Source of the DNA: Micromussa lordhowensis
Taxonomy: Eukaryota; Cnidaria; Anthozoa; Scleractinia; Lobophylliidae
Reading direction: 5' to 3'
Length of the DNA stretch: 64,000 bases
NCBI GenBank assembly: GCA_964020085.1
Contig: OZ026598.1
Coordinates: forward strand, 16,020,051 to 16,084,050
Part shown: piece by piece, positions 35,246-47,900 of the stretch
How the letters are laid out: each line of letters begins with the position of its first letter
Position numbering within the stretch: the stretch's first letter is position 1
The notes under the pieces: generated by a model
Databases searched by the model: none
Seen by the model: only the letters and a program-made list of their open reading frames with translations
What the model was told of the DNA's origin: nothing
Translations under genes and position numbers: made by a program

Positions 35246-36950
35246 CTATCGACCAATGAGAGCACGCGTAGTGGCTCAATTATTTTATGAAATAGGTTCA
35301 TGGACCGACTAGGATTCTATGATTCCGAAGCCGTTTTGATATTCATTTATTAATATTACCAGACGTCAAAGAGGGTATATTATAGGAGGTTGTCCATTCC
35401 ACAAAGCACCATAGTTTGTTCCTTCTAAACCGCAGATAGCTTTCGTTTTCTCCTAAAACCAAAACCGCCCTAATAGTGGGATAATGATTATCAAAGCCGC
35501 TCTTTTAACGGTACTTATTTCTCCTCGCAAAGACCACAAGATAAAACCAACATAACTCCCTTTACTAACCAGCGAACAAAACGTTTTGACGTCCGATGGG
35601 CTGTTGACAAACACAAGGATGGCCCGAAATGTTTATAATGAAGCGTAAACGTTTTGAGGCTGAGTGTGTTGTCTGTGCTAATGCCTTTTTTAAAACATGG
35701 ATTTACGGACAAAACAAGCTTCAGAAATTTACGTTACATTTCCCCGACCACCACAAAGACACGTAAAAACCCATCATCGGAGATCCAGGGGCAGCTAGTT
35801 GGGACCATGCGATATTTGCGGGTGAAAAGTTTACATAAAGAGAGGGTCTCCTAAATTTATGATTTCCCGCAACTGCGCGGTAATGTCTTAACCGCAACCA
35901 AACAGTGGAACAACACAAGGCTGTTAGGATTGCTACAAAAAAAATTAAGCAATTACAATACAGGTTTTGGCACCAAGAGTAGTTTAATGTTCTTGAAATA
36001 GTGGTCAGTGAAGGCTGTCTCAGTTTAATATTAATAACGATGAATGCACCCAGTCTCCATAAGATAAAGAATTGGTTCATATTGTGGCGCCAATCACCCG
36101 ATGAAAAGTAAGTATGTATTTATATACCGCACATCTCACATAGTGTCATGGCGGAAGACTAAGTTGATCGCATAATGTGATTTTATCTAATAGAAACGCC
36201 TCCATATTTGTTATAAAGGTAGTTTAATACTGGATTATCTAACATGGTCATTTGCTAGATTACACCGACCCACTTTGGGAAAACCTCAACCACCTAAATT
36301 ACTTAAAGATTAGATCTATGCGTATTCAAATCTTCCTCCATAAATATTAAATGTTAGTTTCTTTCTTGATCATCCTCTGCGTTACCTAAACAATAGTAGC
36401 AAATAGGCAACAATGCCAGTTTGAAATGTACTGAATACACTGTTTGGATGATGTACTTTATTTCAAGGAAGGTAAAATGACCCGTTATTTCTACCATTCC
36501 AAGAGAACGTACTTCCTATGTTATGAATAATATAGACCTATCGAATGCTATTGGTGTATTAAACACAATGGGAGTTGCGTTCCGAACAAAAACGAACGAA
36601 TCCTGGGTGTCGTTATCTCATCTTACTAGTGATTGACCTAACTGCGGTTGAAAACTATCGCTACCCGTGTACTTAATACACTTAGTGGGAAATGGGGAAT
36701 GCTGACGAGAGGGGTTGGGTGGAAGAGTGTTTAGAAGGATTTCCATTGACCAAACATGCATGCTGATCTGACTGAATGGAAATCCAGAAATAGCATCAAA
36801 CTGCTTGAAGTCAAAGGATGGGCATTACTTGTCATGTTGATCAATCCATCTTTCACATTTCACCGAGATTGAAATTCACCATCTATTCACTTATGATGGG
36901 TATCGTAATTAGGAAAAAGACTTAATTGTTTCCGAATTTCCCAATCGTCA
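35246..36950. other. Non-genic stretch
   Basis: The longest frame (about 119 codons, minus strand) has no domain or splice context. Nothing else is supportable. Confidence 0.4.
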
Positions 36951-37390
36951 TGGCCGTTTTCACACTAGAGACGGATAATCCGTCTTAGTGTGAAAACGGG
37001 ACGGTGCTTATTTTAGACGAATTATCTGTCTATGTTTATCCGTCTGAAAATCCGTCCAGGTAGACGGATTTTGAAGACGGATCATCCGACGAGACGGATG
37101 ATCCGTCTTGAATTCACATTAGGACGGATAAACTCGTCTGATTTTGCCCTGAAAAGCCTGGAACTAGAAAGAGCGCGTTGAGTTCTGGGAACGAGTGGAA
37201 GTGGAATTGTAACCGCGCCTGAATTGTAACCGCGCCTAAGAGAAAAAAACCGCGCAGTCTATCCGTCTAATGTGAATTCGAGACGGGAAAACTCAACAAT
37301 TATCCATCTCGAATTCACACCAAGACGGAAAATGAACCAGACGGATGATCCGTCCACACGGATTATCCGTCTCTAGTGTGAAAACGGCCA
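36951..37390. mobile_element. Tourist-like MITE with perfect 32-bp terminal inverted repeats
   Basis: The ends ggccgttttcacactagaga and their exact inverse extend for 32 identical bases. Internal sequence consists of clustered palindromes built from gacggat/atccgtc. There is no transposase. Termini beginning GGCCGTTTT resemble PIF/Harbinger (Tourist) MITEs; flanks (cat/aat) are compatible with a diverged 3-bp target duplication. Sister elements with the same plan lie at 52095-52564 and 60249-60722. Confidence 0.85.
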
Positions 37391-37394
37391 ATAT

Positions 37395-37490
37395 TCTTAG
37401 GAAAGAGGGCCACTGGTTTGTCAGTTTTTAACTGTTATGTGTTACCCTCTATAAATAAAGTCGTTTATTATTATTTATTATTATTCTACT
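37395..37490 (+). repeat. LINE 3' end fragment
   Basis: gggccactggtttgtcagtt ... taccctctataaataaagtc followed by a TTATTATT tail. The same sequence occurs inverted at 63195-63310, where it continues into a LINE reverse-transcriptase C-terminus. This is a 5'-truncated retroelement copy. Confidence 0.75.
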
Positions 37491-37617
37491 GCTAGCATCA
37501 GTCCAGAGAGATTTTGATTACTTCCATTAGCTATAACTGTCAACTGGCTATACAGCAATTTTTGGTGTCACCATCCCCATCGAAAATACGTACCAACAAA
37601 CTAGATTGAGATAGTTA

Positions 37618-37885
37618 ACATATTTTATTATACATTGTAGTCACCATCTGTCTTCTCATTGGCTAAAAGCCTGCAGTTAATTCTGGGAAACAGCGAAACC
37701 TACAGATTATTCACTAATCTGCTAGCAGATTGGTGAATAATCTGTAGGTTGCTCAAGCAATGCATGATTTCCAAGAGCAATGTCAAAGGCGCCCTTATTT
37801 TCTTTAAAACAATGTATAATAAAACAATTAGTAGATTCGGTTTTTGTGAATATCACCAAAAACCGAATCTAATAATTGTTTCCAA
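37618..37885. repeat. Nested foldbacks
   Basis: Outer ends attttattatacattgt (37620s) and acaatgtataataaaa (37810s) flank an inner hairpin (cctacagattattcac / gtgaataatctgtagg). Immediately right is a second hairpin, agattcggtttttg / caaaaaccgaatct (37831-37875). Non-coding. Confidence 0.75.
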
Positions 37886-38069
37886 ACGATCTTGATATTA
37901 GCAGAAAAGTCAAAACTTTAAAGAAAAGGACAACTCTTTTAAGTTTAAAATACCTGTTTCGACAGAAACTTCTGTCATCTTCAGTTAATTAATGTACAAA
38001 GCGTCAGAAGTTGAATTTATAAGTAGGAAAAAATGCTAACAAGAGACCATGATTTTCTCTTGATGCTAA

Positions 38070-38472
38070 TTATGCTAGTAATAACGGAATGTACATAAAA
38101 CGTGACAATGCGAGAATTAAAAGGATAGTTTTAGATTTACATGAAGGTTGTTCTCTTTGAATATGAAATGCCTCTTTTATCTTAAGTTGGAAACTCGTAG
38201 AGGCGTGATCTAAAATATGGAAACAGCCTACTGAACACAAAGCGCGACAATGTTCAGAATTCTGTAGGTGTTGAGAGAGAGGCCTTATCATTGACTAAGT
38301 GCTCACGCACGCGTGTGGAAAAATGCCGGGTTGTTTTGCCAACATAACAGGCATTACAGCCCGCACATGTAAACTTGTAAACAGCACGCGAACGAAGCCT
38401 GCCAGGGATAGGGTCTTTCACGCCAAACAACTTGCCTCTCTTAAAGCAGGAAAAATCTAGTTTAATATCCAA
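38070..38472 (-). pseudogene. Penelope-like endonuclease (GIY-YIG) fragment
   Basis: The frame at 38254-38472 has DPIPGRLRSRAVYKFTC, CNACYVGKTTRHFSTRVREH. The next frame (38070-38291) has LSQHLQNSEHC and FHILDHASTSFQLKIKEA. Together they are the GIY-YIG endonuclease of a Penelope-like element, frameshifted, with the RT domain lost. It differs in sequence from the 27051-28017 copy, so it is a separate family or lineage. Confidence 0.85.
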
Positions 38473-38936
38473 ATCGTTACAATAGCGCTTGATAAGGTAA
38501 CGAACCTTTTATTCTCAACCTCTTTTTTTAAGAAATGCAACTTCAGTTTACTTGTTATTCTTTGATAAGCAATCTAGGCAATCTACTTTATCAAAAGTAT
38601 TGAGAGAGAAGCATATAGGGTGTCGAATCTTTTAATACAGCCCTCTGCAGCAGACCTGGCGAACATTAACGATAACCTTGCCATCAAGACAGACGAGAAT
38701 AATTAAGGGTGTACACGTTCCGGACGTATACATCGTCATTTTCAGAGTTACAGCAATGTATTTCCACGGGCGACACATCCCACCTCAGGGAAGAATACTG
38801 AAACTTGCTAGGACTTAGGTTTTATGGTTAGAATTACTTGTCTTAGAATGTTCCATGGCCGGGGAGGTCTATCTTTATCAAGCGACGAGGGGACGTAGAA
38901 ACCCAGGTCTGTCAAGAGGGATGTATCTTTATTCTC

Positions 38937-41900
38937 TCACAAAAACATGGCCATGAAGCCCAATAGAGACAGAACAAGAGTAAGAGAGGCAGCCTTCATC
39001 GAGGAGTTACTCTCGATGTCCTTCTGACAGTCTGACTTTGGTGGCGGAAGTGGGTGGGTGATCTTTGGGACCGGTATGACGTGGTACGGCGGCGGCATTC
39101 CCTGTGCCAAAACGGAAAAAAGGTTTAGAAAAGCAATGTTATATGTTTTTTTTTAAACAAGAAAAAACATGTTTAGCAGTATCATTTTGTAGTCATTAAA
39201 ACTTAAAAGAAGACGAATGCTTCAGTAAACTTTATAGATGATGTAAATTTGGGTAAAAAAAAACATAACGTTACTTCTTGTAAAAGAGAAACATTACTAT
39301 ATCATCTTCTCGTCATATTGAATTTGGCGTTTTTTTGAAGTTATGGTAAAAAGAATAGTACAATAAAAAAATAATGCTATTGCTAAGCAATTATATGCAA
39401 AATAACTGAAAGAGTTTAGTGTGCTAAGTTTTCAATTCAGTTTAGTTTTTCTCAGTCCACTAATGTATCAACCCGGGAAAGGACGGGGGGGGGGGGGGGG
39501 AACTCAGAATTCTGGTTAATTCTTGGTTAATACCCCTAAGCGAGAAGACGAACATCCGCGACCTTTTCATTTAGGAGTCTCCCGGGGGCGCATCAACTGG
39601 GCGAGTCTATAGGCCACAGGTGAAAGCAATCAGTCAATCTTATCAACCACTTTACAGATCGCGGTATTCAATGAGTAATTATTGCATCCACTAACCCACT
39701 GAAGTTTGCAAGTTGGTATGAGGGTTTCTCCTTGGTCGTATCCCCTCCTCAAGTCTGAAGCCATTTCTTCAGTCCAAGTGATATTACATACATACTTACA
39801 TACTTTATTGGCTCGTCCCCAAGGGGCTTTTCATGGGGGATATTCATGGCAACAAGAGGGTTGTATAGCAATGACTTTAAATGTGGGTTAAGGTATGGAC
39901 TGAAATATGGAGAGAAAGGAGGTTATTAACTTTTTGTTGTCCAGTTCAATATTTACCACCTACTCAGCTATAGCTATACACACCTATACCTAGTTTATAT
40001 GGTGACGTTTGTTTCCAGTGTGGTCAAATATTGTCGTCAGTATTATTTTATATTATTGAAATAACCTTTATGTCGATTGTTATCTTTCAAGAGGAAGCAA
40101 GAAAAAAAATGACAAGGCGGTGTTTGTGGGCGAAAGAAGTACATGAAGCTAAATGTTTATGGTACAAAAAGACAACAAAGATATTTCGGCGACTTTTCAT
40201 TCACATTTACTTCATAAAGAAATGTTATTTTTTAGACAATGTTTGGCATCGTCAAGCTGAGAGTAAACATGTTCTGGAGGTATTCACATAGTTAAACGAC
40301 GAACAAGAATTGGCGGCGTTGGGTATTTGAAATTCGGAAATGAAACAGACCTTTTTAGTTTTTTCCATTTCAGACCACTTGATATTCACAAGATAATTTT
40401 TTTATCCATCTAAAAACTATTTATTCATATTCACGAGACTATTTTAAAATTTTAAAACAAGAATTCTCAAGAGTATAATCACATGGTCTGAATTGGGGCA
40501 ACAAACAGCCCGAGCTAAAAAGGTCTTTTGTAGAGTCCAATCAAGGGGAACAAAATAGCAGTTTTGTTAAGTTTCTGCGTGTTGCTGTCTGTTTCCATCT
40601 TCGACTTTTACTGCTTGGAAATTTATTTCTCATTGACTACTATTATCAGGGCATTGTACTCAGTATACAAAAATTGTTATTAGCTGGTTCAAGAGACAGA
40701 AAGTACGAGGAAAATGTCATCTTCGCAACTCGCCATACTCGTAAACTTAAGACTGTTAGTATAAATCTACTAGCGTTCTATCACGAATGTCGTTCTCTGA
40801 TTGGCTACGCTACTCACTATCTATTTAAACAATAGAGTGTTTCTGTCGAGGAACCATCGGTTGATAGTTGCCCCGCGGAAATTTGATGTTCTTGAAACAA
40901 ATATGCTAGTTTTAAGAGCATCAAATTAAAAAGGGGCAACTATCAGACTGATAGTTCCGAGGCAAACATTCTATTGTCTTTATTGTTCACCACTAAATTT
41001 TCTTCCGCGCGCCACTTCAAAAACAGTCAAAAACCCACTAAACGCAGATCAATCAAATATTTATTCATGCGTACAGCCTGTCACAAATGTCAGTAATTCG
41101 CAACGTACGTTGGCTAAATACAGTATAACTGTCAGAAAAAATTCACAGTGTTTTTCCCTTCTGCCTAATCTCGTGGCCGTCAAACCGTTCATTTTGAAAA
41201 AATGACAACCTACAAACATCAACTTTGGTAAAGAAGGTTTTACAAAACGACTTCGGAAGACTGCTTTTCAGACGTCTTTTTAGGCAGAGTCTCCATAAAA
41301 ACTGAAAGGATCGACAGTTTGAAAAGTACCCGAAAAAAAGTTCTGGCCCGCATTGGTTTGTTGGGCGCCGACTGTTGATTGAAGCAGCGAATTTCGTCCT
41401 GGGTCTGGTTTTGCTGCAGTGCAACAAGAGTACTTGGGACTGAGCGGTGTTTTGGACAGCAACAGCTTGATTCGCAGTCACTGGAGCCACAAAATTGCTT
41501 ACTATTGCCGAGGACTGCAAGGACTTACTATTGCAAGGATTTACTATTGCAAGGACTTACTATTGCCGAGGACTGCACTTGTTGTTGTCTTCGTTGTCAA
41601 GGAGTCTGCCAGGATGATTTTTTGTCGCTCGCTCTCGAAGGGCAATATATTCCAGACCGTTTGCGGTTTTTCCGAAAACAATATCTTCCTTTACCATATT
41701 TCTCTGTTTTTTTCGGCCTCGCTTGCCAAAGTAGAGCATCAGATAGAACCAAGCAGTCTGAGCAAGACTTTCAGGAGTGCTTCGCCGTAAACAACTGCTC
41801 TACTATAACTCGTGATAGTCAACTATCACGCATAGAAATCGAGAGCGAATAATCTAATTGTTTTAGTATACATCTACCAGTGGTTAAACAACTATATCCT

Positions 41901-44900
41901 CTTCACAGACTCTTCGAAAACGCCAAGAAGCGGCCGTCATTTTTTTAACAAGCAAAAACTGCTACGCTACTCAAATCTATCACAGAATAGAAAATCGAGA
42001 GCGAATAATCTAGTTGTTTAATAGATTGATAGAATACGACCAATCAAATCGCGGAACTCTTATGAGAATACTAGTATAATTCTACCATATTGAAAATACT
42101 TACAAGTACTTTCCAATGAATTCATGGACTGGTTTGTATTGAATGCTGTTGCAGCTTGGGTTTTTTACCATCCGTGGGTAGTAAAATAGCATACTTAGAC
42201 ACATCTCCTGAGATGTAGCCACACCACCCTAAATGTTACAAAATAATGTTACAAAATATGTAAGTAACAGCGTGATTCATTTACACAAGCCTCTAGAGTC
42301 AAACACAAACCATGTTTAAATAACGTTACTGGGTTAAAAGAGCATAACAGTTTTTAAATGTTCTGTTCTTGTTACAGCAAACACACTACATTAAAATACA
42401 CGTTGGACTGACGGGGCAAATATCCTTTTAAGATCCTTACTGTATAAACCAAAAAGAGAATGCTGTATGATATTCCCGGAAAACTGGTTAGCTGTCTTGG
42501 TGTTTAGACCTTATTTATCACTGTTCCCTCACAATGACCACAGGAAGACAAAGAATTTATAAACCCTGTCATTATATTACAAAAGAAGCAGAGTTTCGGT
42601 ATTCGTGGCAGCAGAAGAGTTTGTTTAGGATTGACCGAAAATGTAGGTTCCTATTGACATCCGTTTTCCACCCTTGCGACACAGATGGCACTTGGGAGGC
42701 CATTTTCATTCATCCCTGAAAGTTTAGCCAAGTAGTAAAAATTGGAATGCCTCTCATTTGAAAGGGAATCAAGCTGCTGTGTGAAGCGTCTACACAAGCA
42801 TAAGATGCGTTTCAAGATTTAATACAAAACATCTCGATTGACAATCTAAGACACGCTTATCGTCTCGAATGTCTTAACCACATTGCTCGCTTTACCAATT
42901 ACCATTACCAAAAAGTTATTTACATGACCAAAGAACAACGTCATTATTTTTAGCAGGGTCAGTTAATCTGTTGATATGCCCTATCAGAAACATCGTTTTC
43001 ATTTTAAATCATAATTCACGAAAATAAAACTGAAAAATAAAAAAGGAGCACTTTCTCTCAGATGGATGATGAAGCATCTTTACAATGGCCACCCAATCTG
43101 AGGACAAAAGGAACTAAAGGTAGCAAACAGGCGACCTTTGTTCAAAGTTTTCAATTAGTGTGAATGAACGGTAACAGTCAGAAAAAAAAGAGTTGGCTGC
43201 TGCAGATTGGAATTTGAGGAGATTTCACTTTCTCCTGTTAGTTAAAGGGTTGTTGTTTGTATAGGGACTTACATGTACATTGATACCTAGCTGCATCATC
43301 ATTAACAAAAGTTATTTTAAAATAAGAGAACAGTGTCGCTGTAAAGAAAGAGAACACCTTAAGTAATTCCCTTTGAAATCAAGAATCACACCTACCACAA
43401 CCATTTTGTCTTTATCCATGGTTTGGTATTTGCAGTAAGTAATCAAATCGTCTCCCTAAATACCGATAAGGAAACAGAAAGATAGCAGATAGAAGGACTC
43501 ATGGAGCGAAGAAACGTCTGTATTTGTTAGTTTAGTTCGTCTCAAAAGTGAACTTGCCTAAATCAACTGGCCTGGTTTCATGTTCATTTGCGTTTATAGA
43601 TCGCACTATGCATTTCTTAAGTACAACCATTAGTTTTCATTTTTCTTTTACCCGAGGGAAATGGCAACACACTAAACGTCAACTTTTCTAAATGCTGTCA
43701 GTTTTGTAACAGCACCTGGTGCGTTTAAAAGGTTATTAGTGATTCACGCTACACCGAAAACCCTTCAAAAGCACCCCCAACCCCCGACTAAGGGGCATTC
43801 ACTCCCACACGAGTAGTTATATATGTTGGCAATTATCCTCGTTACTTTCTTCCCGTCTCCCCTGTCTTCCTGCATATTAATGTGGATTTCCTGCATACTA
43901 ATAAAGTGTCTTCCTCCATGCTAATGTGGATTTCCTGCATACTAATTCGGTATAGGTTTTACTAATGAGCGTCACTCTAGTACAATGAAAATAATACACC
44001 TGCCCAGACTTGCCCACTAATAGTGAACCCTGATTGGCTCATGAAAAATCTATTATGTGTTTAAAATAAAAACGCCAATTTTAACGAGAGCGTCATTCCT
44101 TCATTCAAATTGAACTCGCAGGAACGACGTCAACGTTATTGATCTTCAAGCTCTCTTGAGCGCTTGTCTAACTGTCTGCGACCGAAGCGGTCCAAATTGC
44201 AGAGAATTTTGTTCCGCTGGCGTTAGTCACGCACTGAATTCCACTTTCAACCCTAGATTTGCATACAAACTCCAACGGAAATGCCCATGGGACAGCTCTC
44301 TACTATTGGAATTACAACAATAGAAGTTCCGAGCGCTGATTAATTGTCAACCCGCGACATTAAATATTTTTGAAAACGCGTTTTCTTAACAGACTTTATT
44401 GCTTGTTAGTAGTGAATACAAAAAAAAAAAATACACACAGATTTGAAATGAATTACAACAACGAAAAAATGTTTATGAGTAGAGTATCAGGAAATTAGGA
44501 TGCAATCAATCGTCTTCATCATATTGAGAGTACTTGTAAGGCGAAGTCCTGTGTAAACGTCGAGATCGTCTAGAGCCTTTCTTCGGTTCGTAGTCCAGAT
44601 AATTTACAAATTTGACAGACTGGGGGCGTTTACGCTTTCTAACTGGTGACATCGTTTCGACTGTGGGCGAGGGATTCAAAATGGAGGGAGGGAGGGAGAT
44701 GAGATAGAGGAAGAGGTTGCCATGGTCGATAAGGCTTGTGAGGCTGTCACTTGGGTTGGTGCTTGAACTGGAGTCGCTGGTATGATTTCTGGTGGTTCTT
44801 GAACGGGGTTTGGCGCTGTTGGTACGTCGCCTGTCAGTACATTCGTAGAAGTTTGGTTTGGGTCTTGGGGTTGGGTGAGTTTGTTGCTTGAGGTACTGGA

Positions 44901-47900
44901 GCAGTTCTTGAGAAATTCTATTCTCGTCGAGCCCTTTGTCGAATCGTTCTTCGCCGGGACATTTGTTCGCAATCTACATCTCCCCGGAGTCGTTGGCCTG
45001 AGATCTACAAAAAGATATCCATATGGTCTTCGCACCGCCTCTTCGTACTCTTTGATAAACCAAGCAGTCTTACTTGGATACATTTGTTTGGCTAGAGTCA
45101 AAATTTGCAGTTTATCCCGAGGATTCTTAAAAAGGACCAAGTAATGATTGTTTAAACTGATGCTTCGGTTGCCTTTGTCTTGATGGAACAGGTTTTGCAC
45201 AATGTAAATAACGCTCAGACTTCGGTGATGTGATCCTTTTGAACAGGTTCACGATTATTATCGATTATCTTTTCCGGCTTCAATCATTTGGTCGTCAATG
45301 ACAATCAGGTTGCGTATGTTGACATCTAAATAGGAATCATTTTCCAGAGATTCCGGGATCCCCTTGACAAATTCGATTGTTGGTATCATCATCAATAATT
45401 GCGTGTAGGCGTTTTGCCTCTGTGAATAACACAAGATTATTCTCCGGTGGTTGATCGATCACGGTTTGAGCTTGTTGTAACAGTGATTGTACCCAGACAG
45501 TTTTTCCCGAACCGGTCATTCCTGCAACCATGCAAGTAAATGGATGAACCAATTGAAACCGCTGACACTTTTCTTGAGACATCGGTATGACTGGAGCAAA
45601 ATTGGAATTACTGCGTTTTCTGTTCATAAGTCTTTGCGTACTATCTTTTCTATAAAAATCCTTTTGACAAACAGGACAGGACCAACTCAGGTCAACTCAT
45701 TCAAAGCTTAGCGCAAACTGACAAAATGTGTATGATGTTCCACATTTATATAGGCTTCAACCACCACCACCACCGCCGCCATAGTTCTATTGTATTCCAC
45801 CACCACCACAATTCTATTGTTTTCCACCACCACCACCACAGTTCTATTGTTTTCCACCTCAATTATATTGTTTTCCCTCCTCCTCCTGCTATTGTTTATC
45901 ACCATATCGAAAACCTTACAAAGCGCGACACAGGAGAATTAGTACCATTTGAGCTTGGGAAAAAATGGTATCGGTTTCGAGAATCGATCAATGGATTAAA
46001 AACGCTAGAGAATTCACAACACCTACCGCCGCGGAAGCGCTTCAAGAAAGTGAAGATTCTGCAAATGCCGTAAGTTCTCAGCTATCTTCACATTTATCTG
46101 TCAGACAGCTAAAGGCCAAGCAGGCGTTAGCGCAGTTAAAATTGTACCAGCTGAAGAAAAAAGCAGGCATTATTGCATCAGGAAGAAGAAACGAAACTAC
46201 AGTTAGAGATTGTAGATGCGCAGTATAAAATTCAAAGTCCCGATCTTCAACTAAAGTTGCTTAAGGATGAGGAGCCAGCAGCCTCAGCTAATTTACGGGA
46301 CGTTTAAGACCGAAAGCCGTTTAGCGAACTTGTTAATGTTGCGGTAGCAAATGTCCCTGAGCAGGAATATCCTAATCCTCGAGTCGAACGGAAAATTCGT
46401 ACTCAAAACGCTCAGTTGCGGCTGAATCCCGATGCACAGGAATTTAAGAGTTGGTCAGCAGGTCCTAACGTACCCCTTGCACATTCAGGAGCCCCTGATC
46501 CTGCCTTGTCTGGAGGAATTATGGATAAGATGGCATTAACCATAAAGCAGGGATTTGCGTTGCCACAAAAGGAATTGACTGTGTTCGATGGTGATCCTCT
46601 CGAGTACTGGAACTTTATCAAATCGTTTGAAAACAGCATCGTGAGCAATGCAGTCAGCGAAAGTGAAAAACATATGTATCTCCTTCAGTATACATCTGGA
46701 GTGACAAAGGACACGATCAAGTGTTGTTTAGTCATGGATTCATCCCTGGGATACCGAAAGGCGAGAGAGCTGCTGGAAGAACGATTTGGACACCCTTTCA
46801 CAATTGCCTCAAAATACGTAACCAAGTTAACAGAAGGACCACCGCTTAAACCACGGGATCGCGCGGGACTGCTTGCGTTTGCGAACAGATTGAAAGACTG
46901 TGAACACACTTTGGAATCCATTTGATATCTGGAGGAGATCAACAGCACAGACAACCTGAGATAAATTGTCCAAAGACTGCCGTTCCATCTCCCTACCAGG
47001 TTTGTAGAACTAGCGGACCAAATTCAGCAAACTGGTGAAAGAACGAATATCAGCCATATTGCCGAAGTCAAGGCAGGGGCTGCCAATAACCCACTGTTTG
47101 GTTGCGTGGTAGACGTTGCGCGTGATAGATCAGAGAATCAGAGGAAAAACCAAAGAGTGGTTCATCATCTGAAGAACGTGTAAGCACATTCAGTACACGA
47201 GAGACTAGGCGGTGTCGGACAGAGTTTGCCTTTCAATAAGTCCGCTCCATCCCTGAAGTGCCCATCGTGCAACAGAAATCATTCCTTGGCGAAATGCGAT
47301 AGTGTCAAGGAAAAGAACTTTGACGAACGTCTACAAGTGATGAGGAAGGCTCAGCTATGTTTTAATTGCTTCAAGTATGGCTACATCAGCATAGGATGCC
47401 TGACGAAAAAGTGTATGTGAAGTCCAAGGATGCAGGAGACACAACAAACGGTCGAAGGTCGAGACAGAGCGGCTGATCAAGGACTTGAACTTAACAGTAG
47501 TACTCCATTACAAAGTGGACAAGCCAACAGTACCTCAGCTGGGCGAAAGGTGTGCCTGAGAATAGTTCCTGTAAAAGTACGATGTCATGATGACGCTAGC
47601 AAGATTGTGGAAACCTACGCCCTTCTAGACAGTGGCTCAGACATCTCCTTGTGTGACAAAAGCTTAGCCGTGGAGCTCGGTGTGCAGGGATGCCAGAACA
47701 CCTTTTACTTGACGACCCAAGAAAGCGAAGACAGCACAAGAGTTGGCTATGAATTCAGCCTAACTGTGGAGCCACTGGATGGAACTGCCAAAGTAGACGT
47801 TGCAAGACTATGGACAGTTAAATTGAATACTTCCAGCCGCAGTATCCCATCAGAGCAAGATGCAAGACAGTGGCCGCACCTGCAGGACATCAAGCTGCCA

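Noticed and set aside
35721..36080. 119-codon minus-strand frame
   Set aside because: No recognisable motif, signal peptide or exon borders; consistent with chance.
41500..41575. CRISPR-like short repeats
   Set aside because: Units are contiguous with no spacers, and the genome is eukaryotic; no array exists in the window.
41379..41852. 157-codon plus-strand frame with many cysteines
   Set aside because: The cysteines come from a ~20-bp tandem repeat (tactattgcaaggac), not from a conserved pattern.
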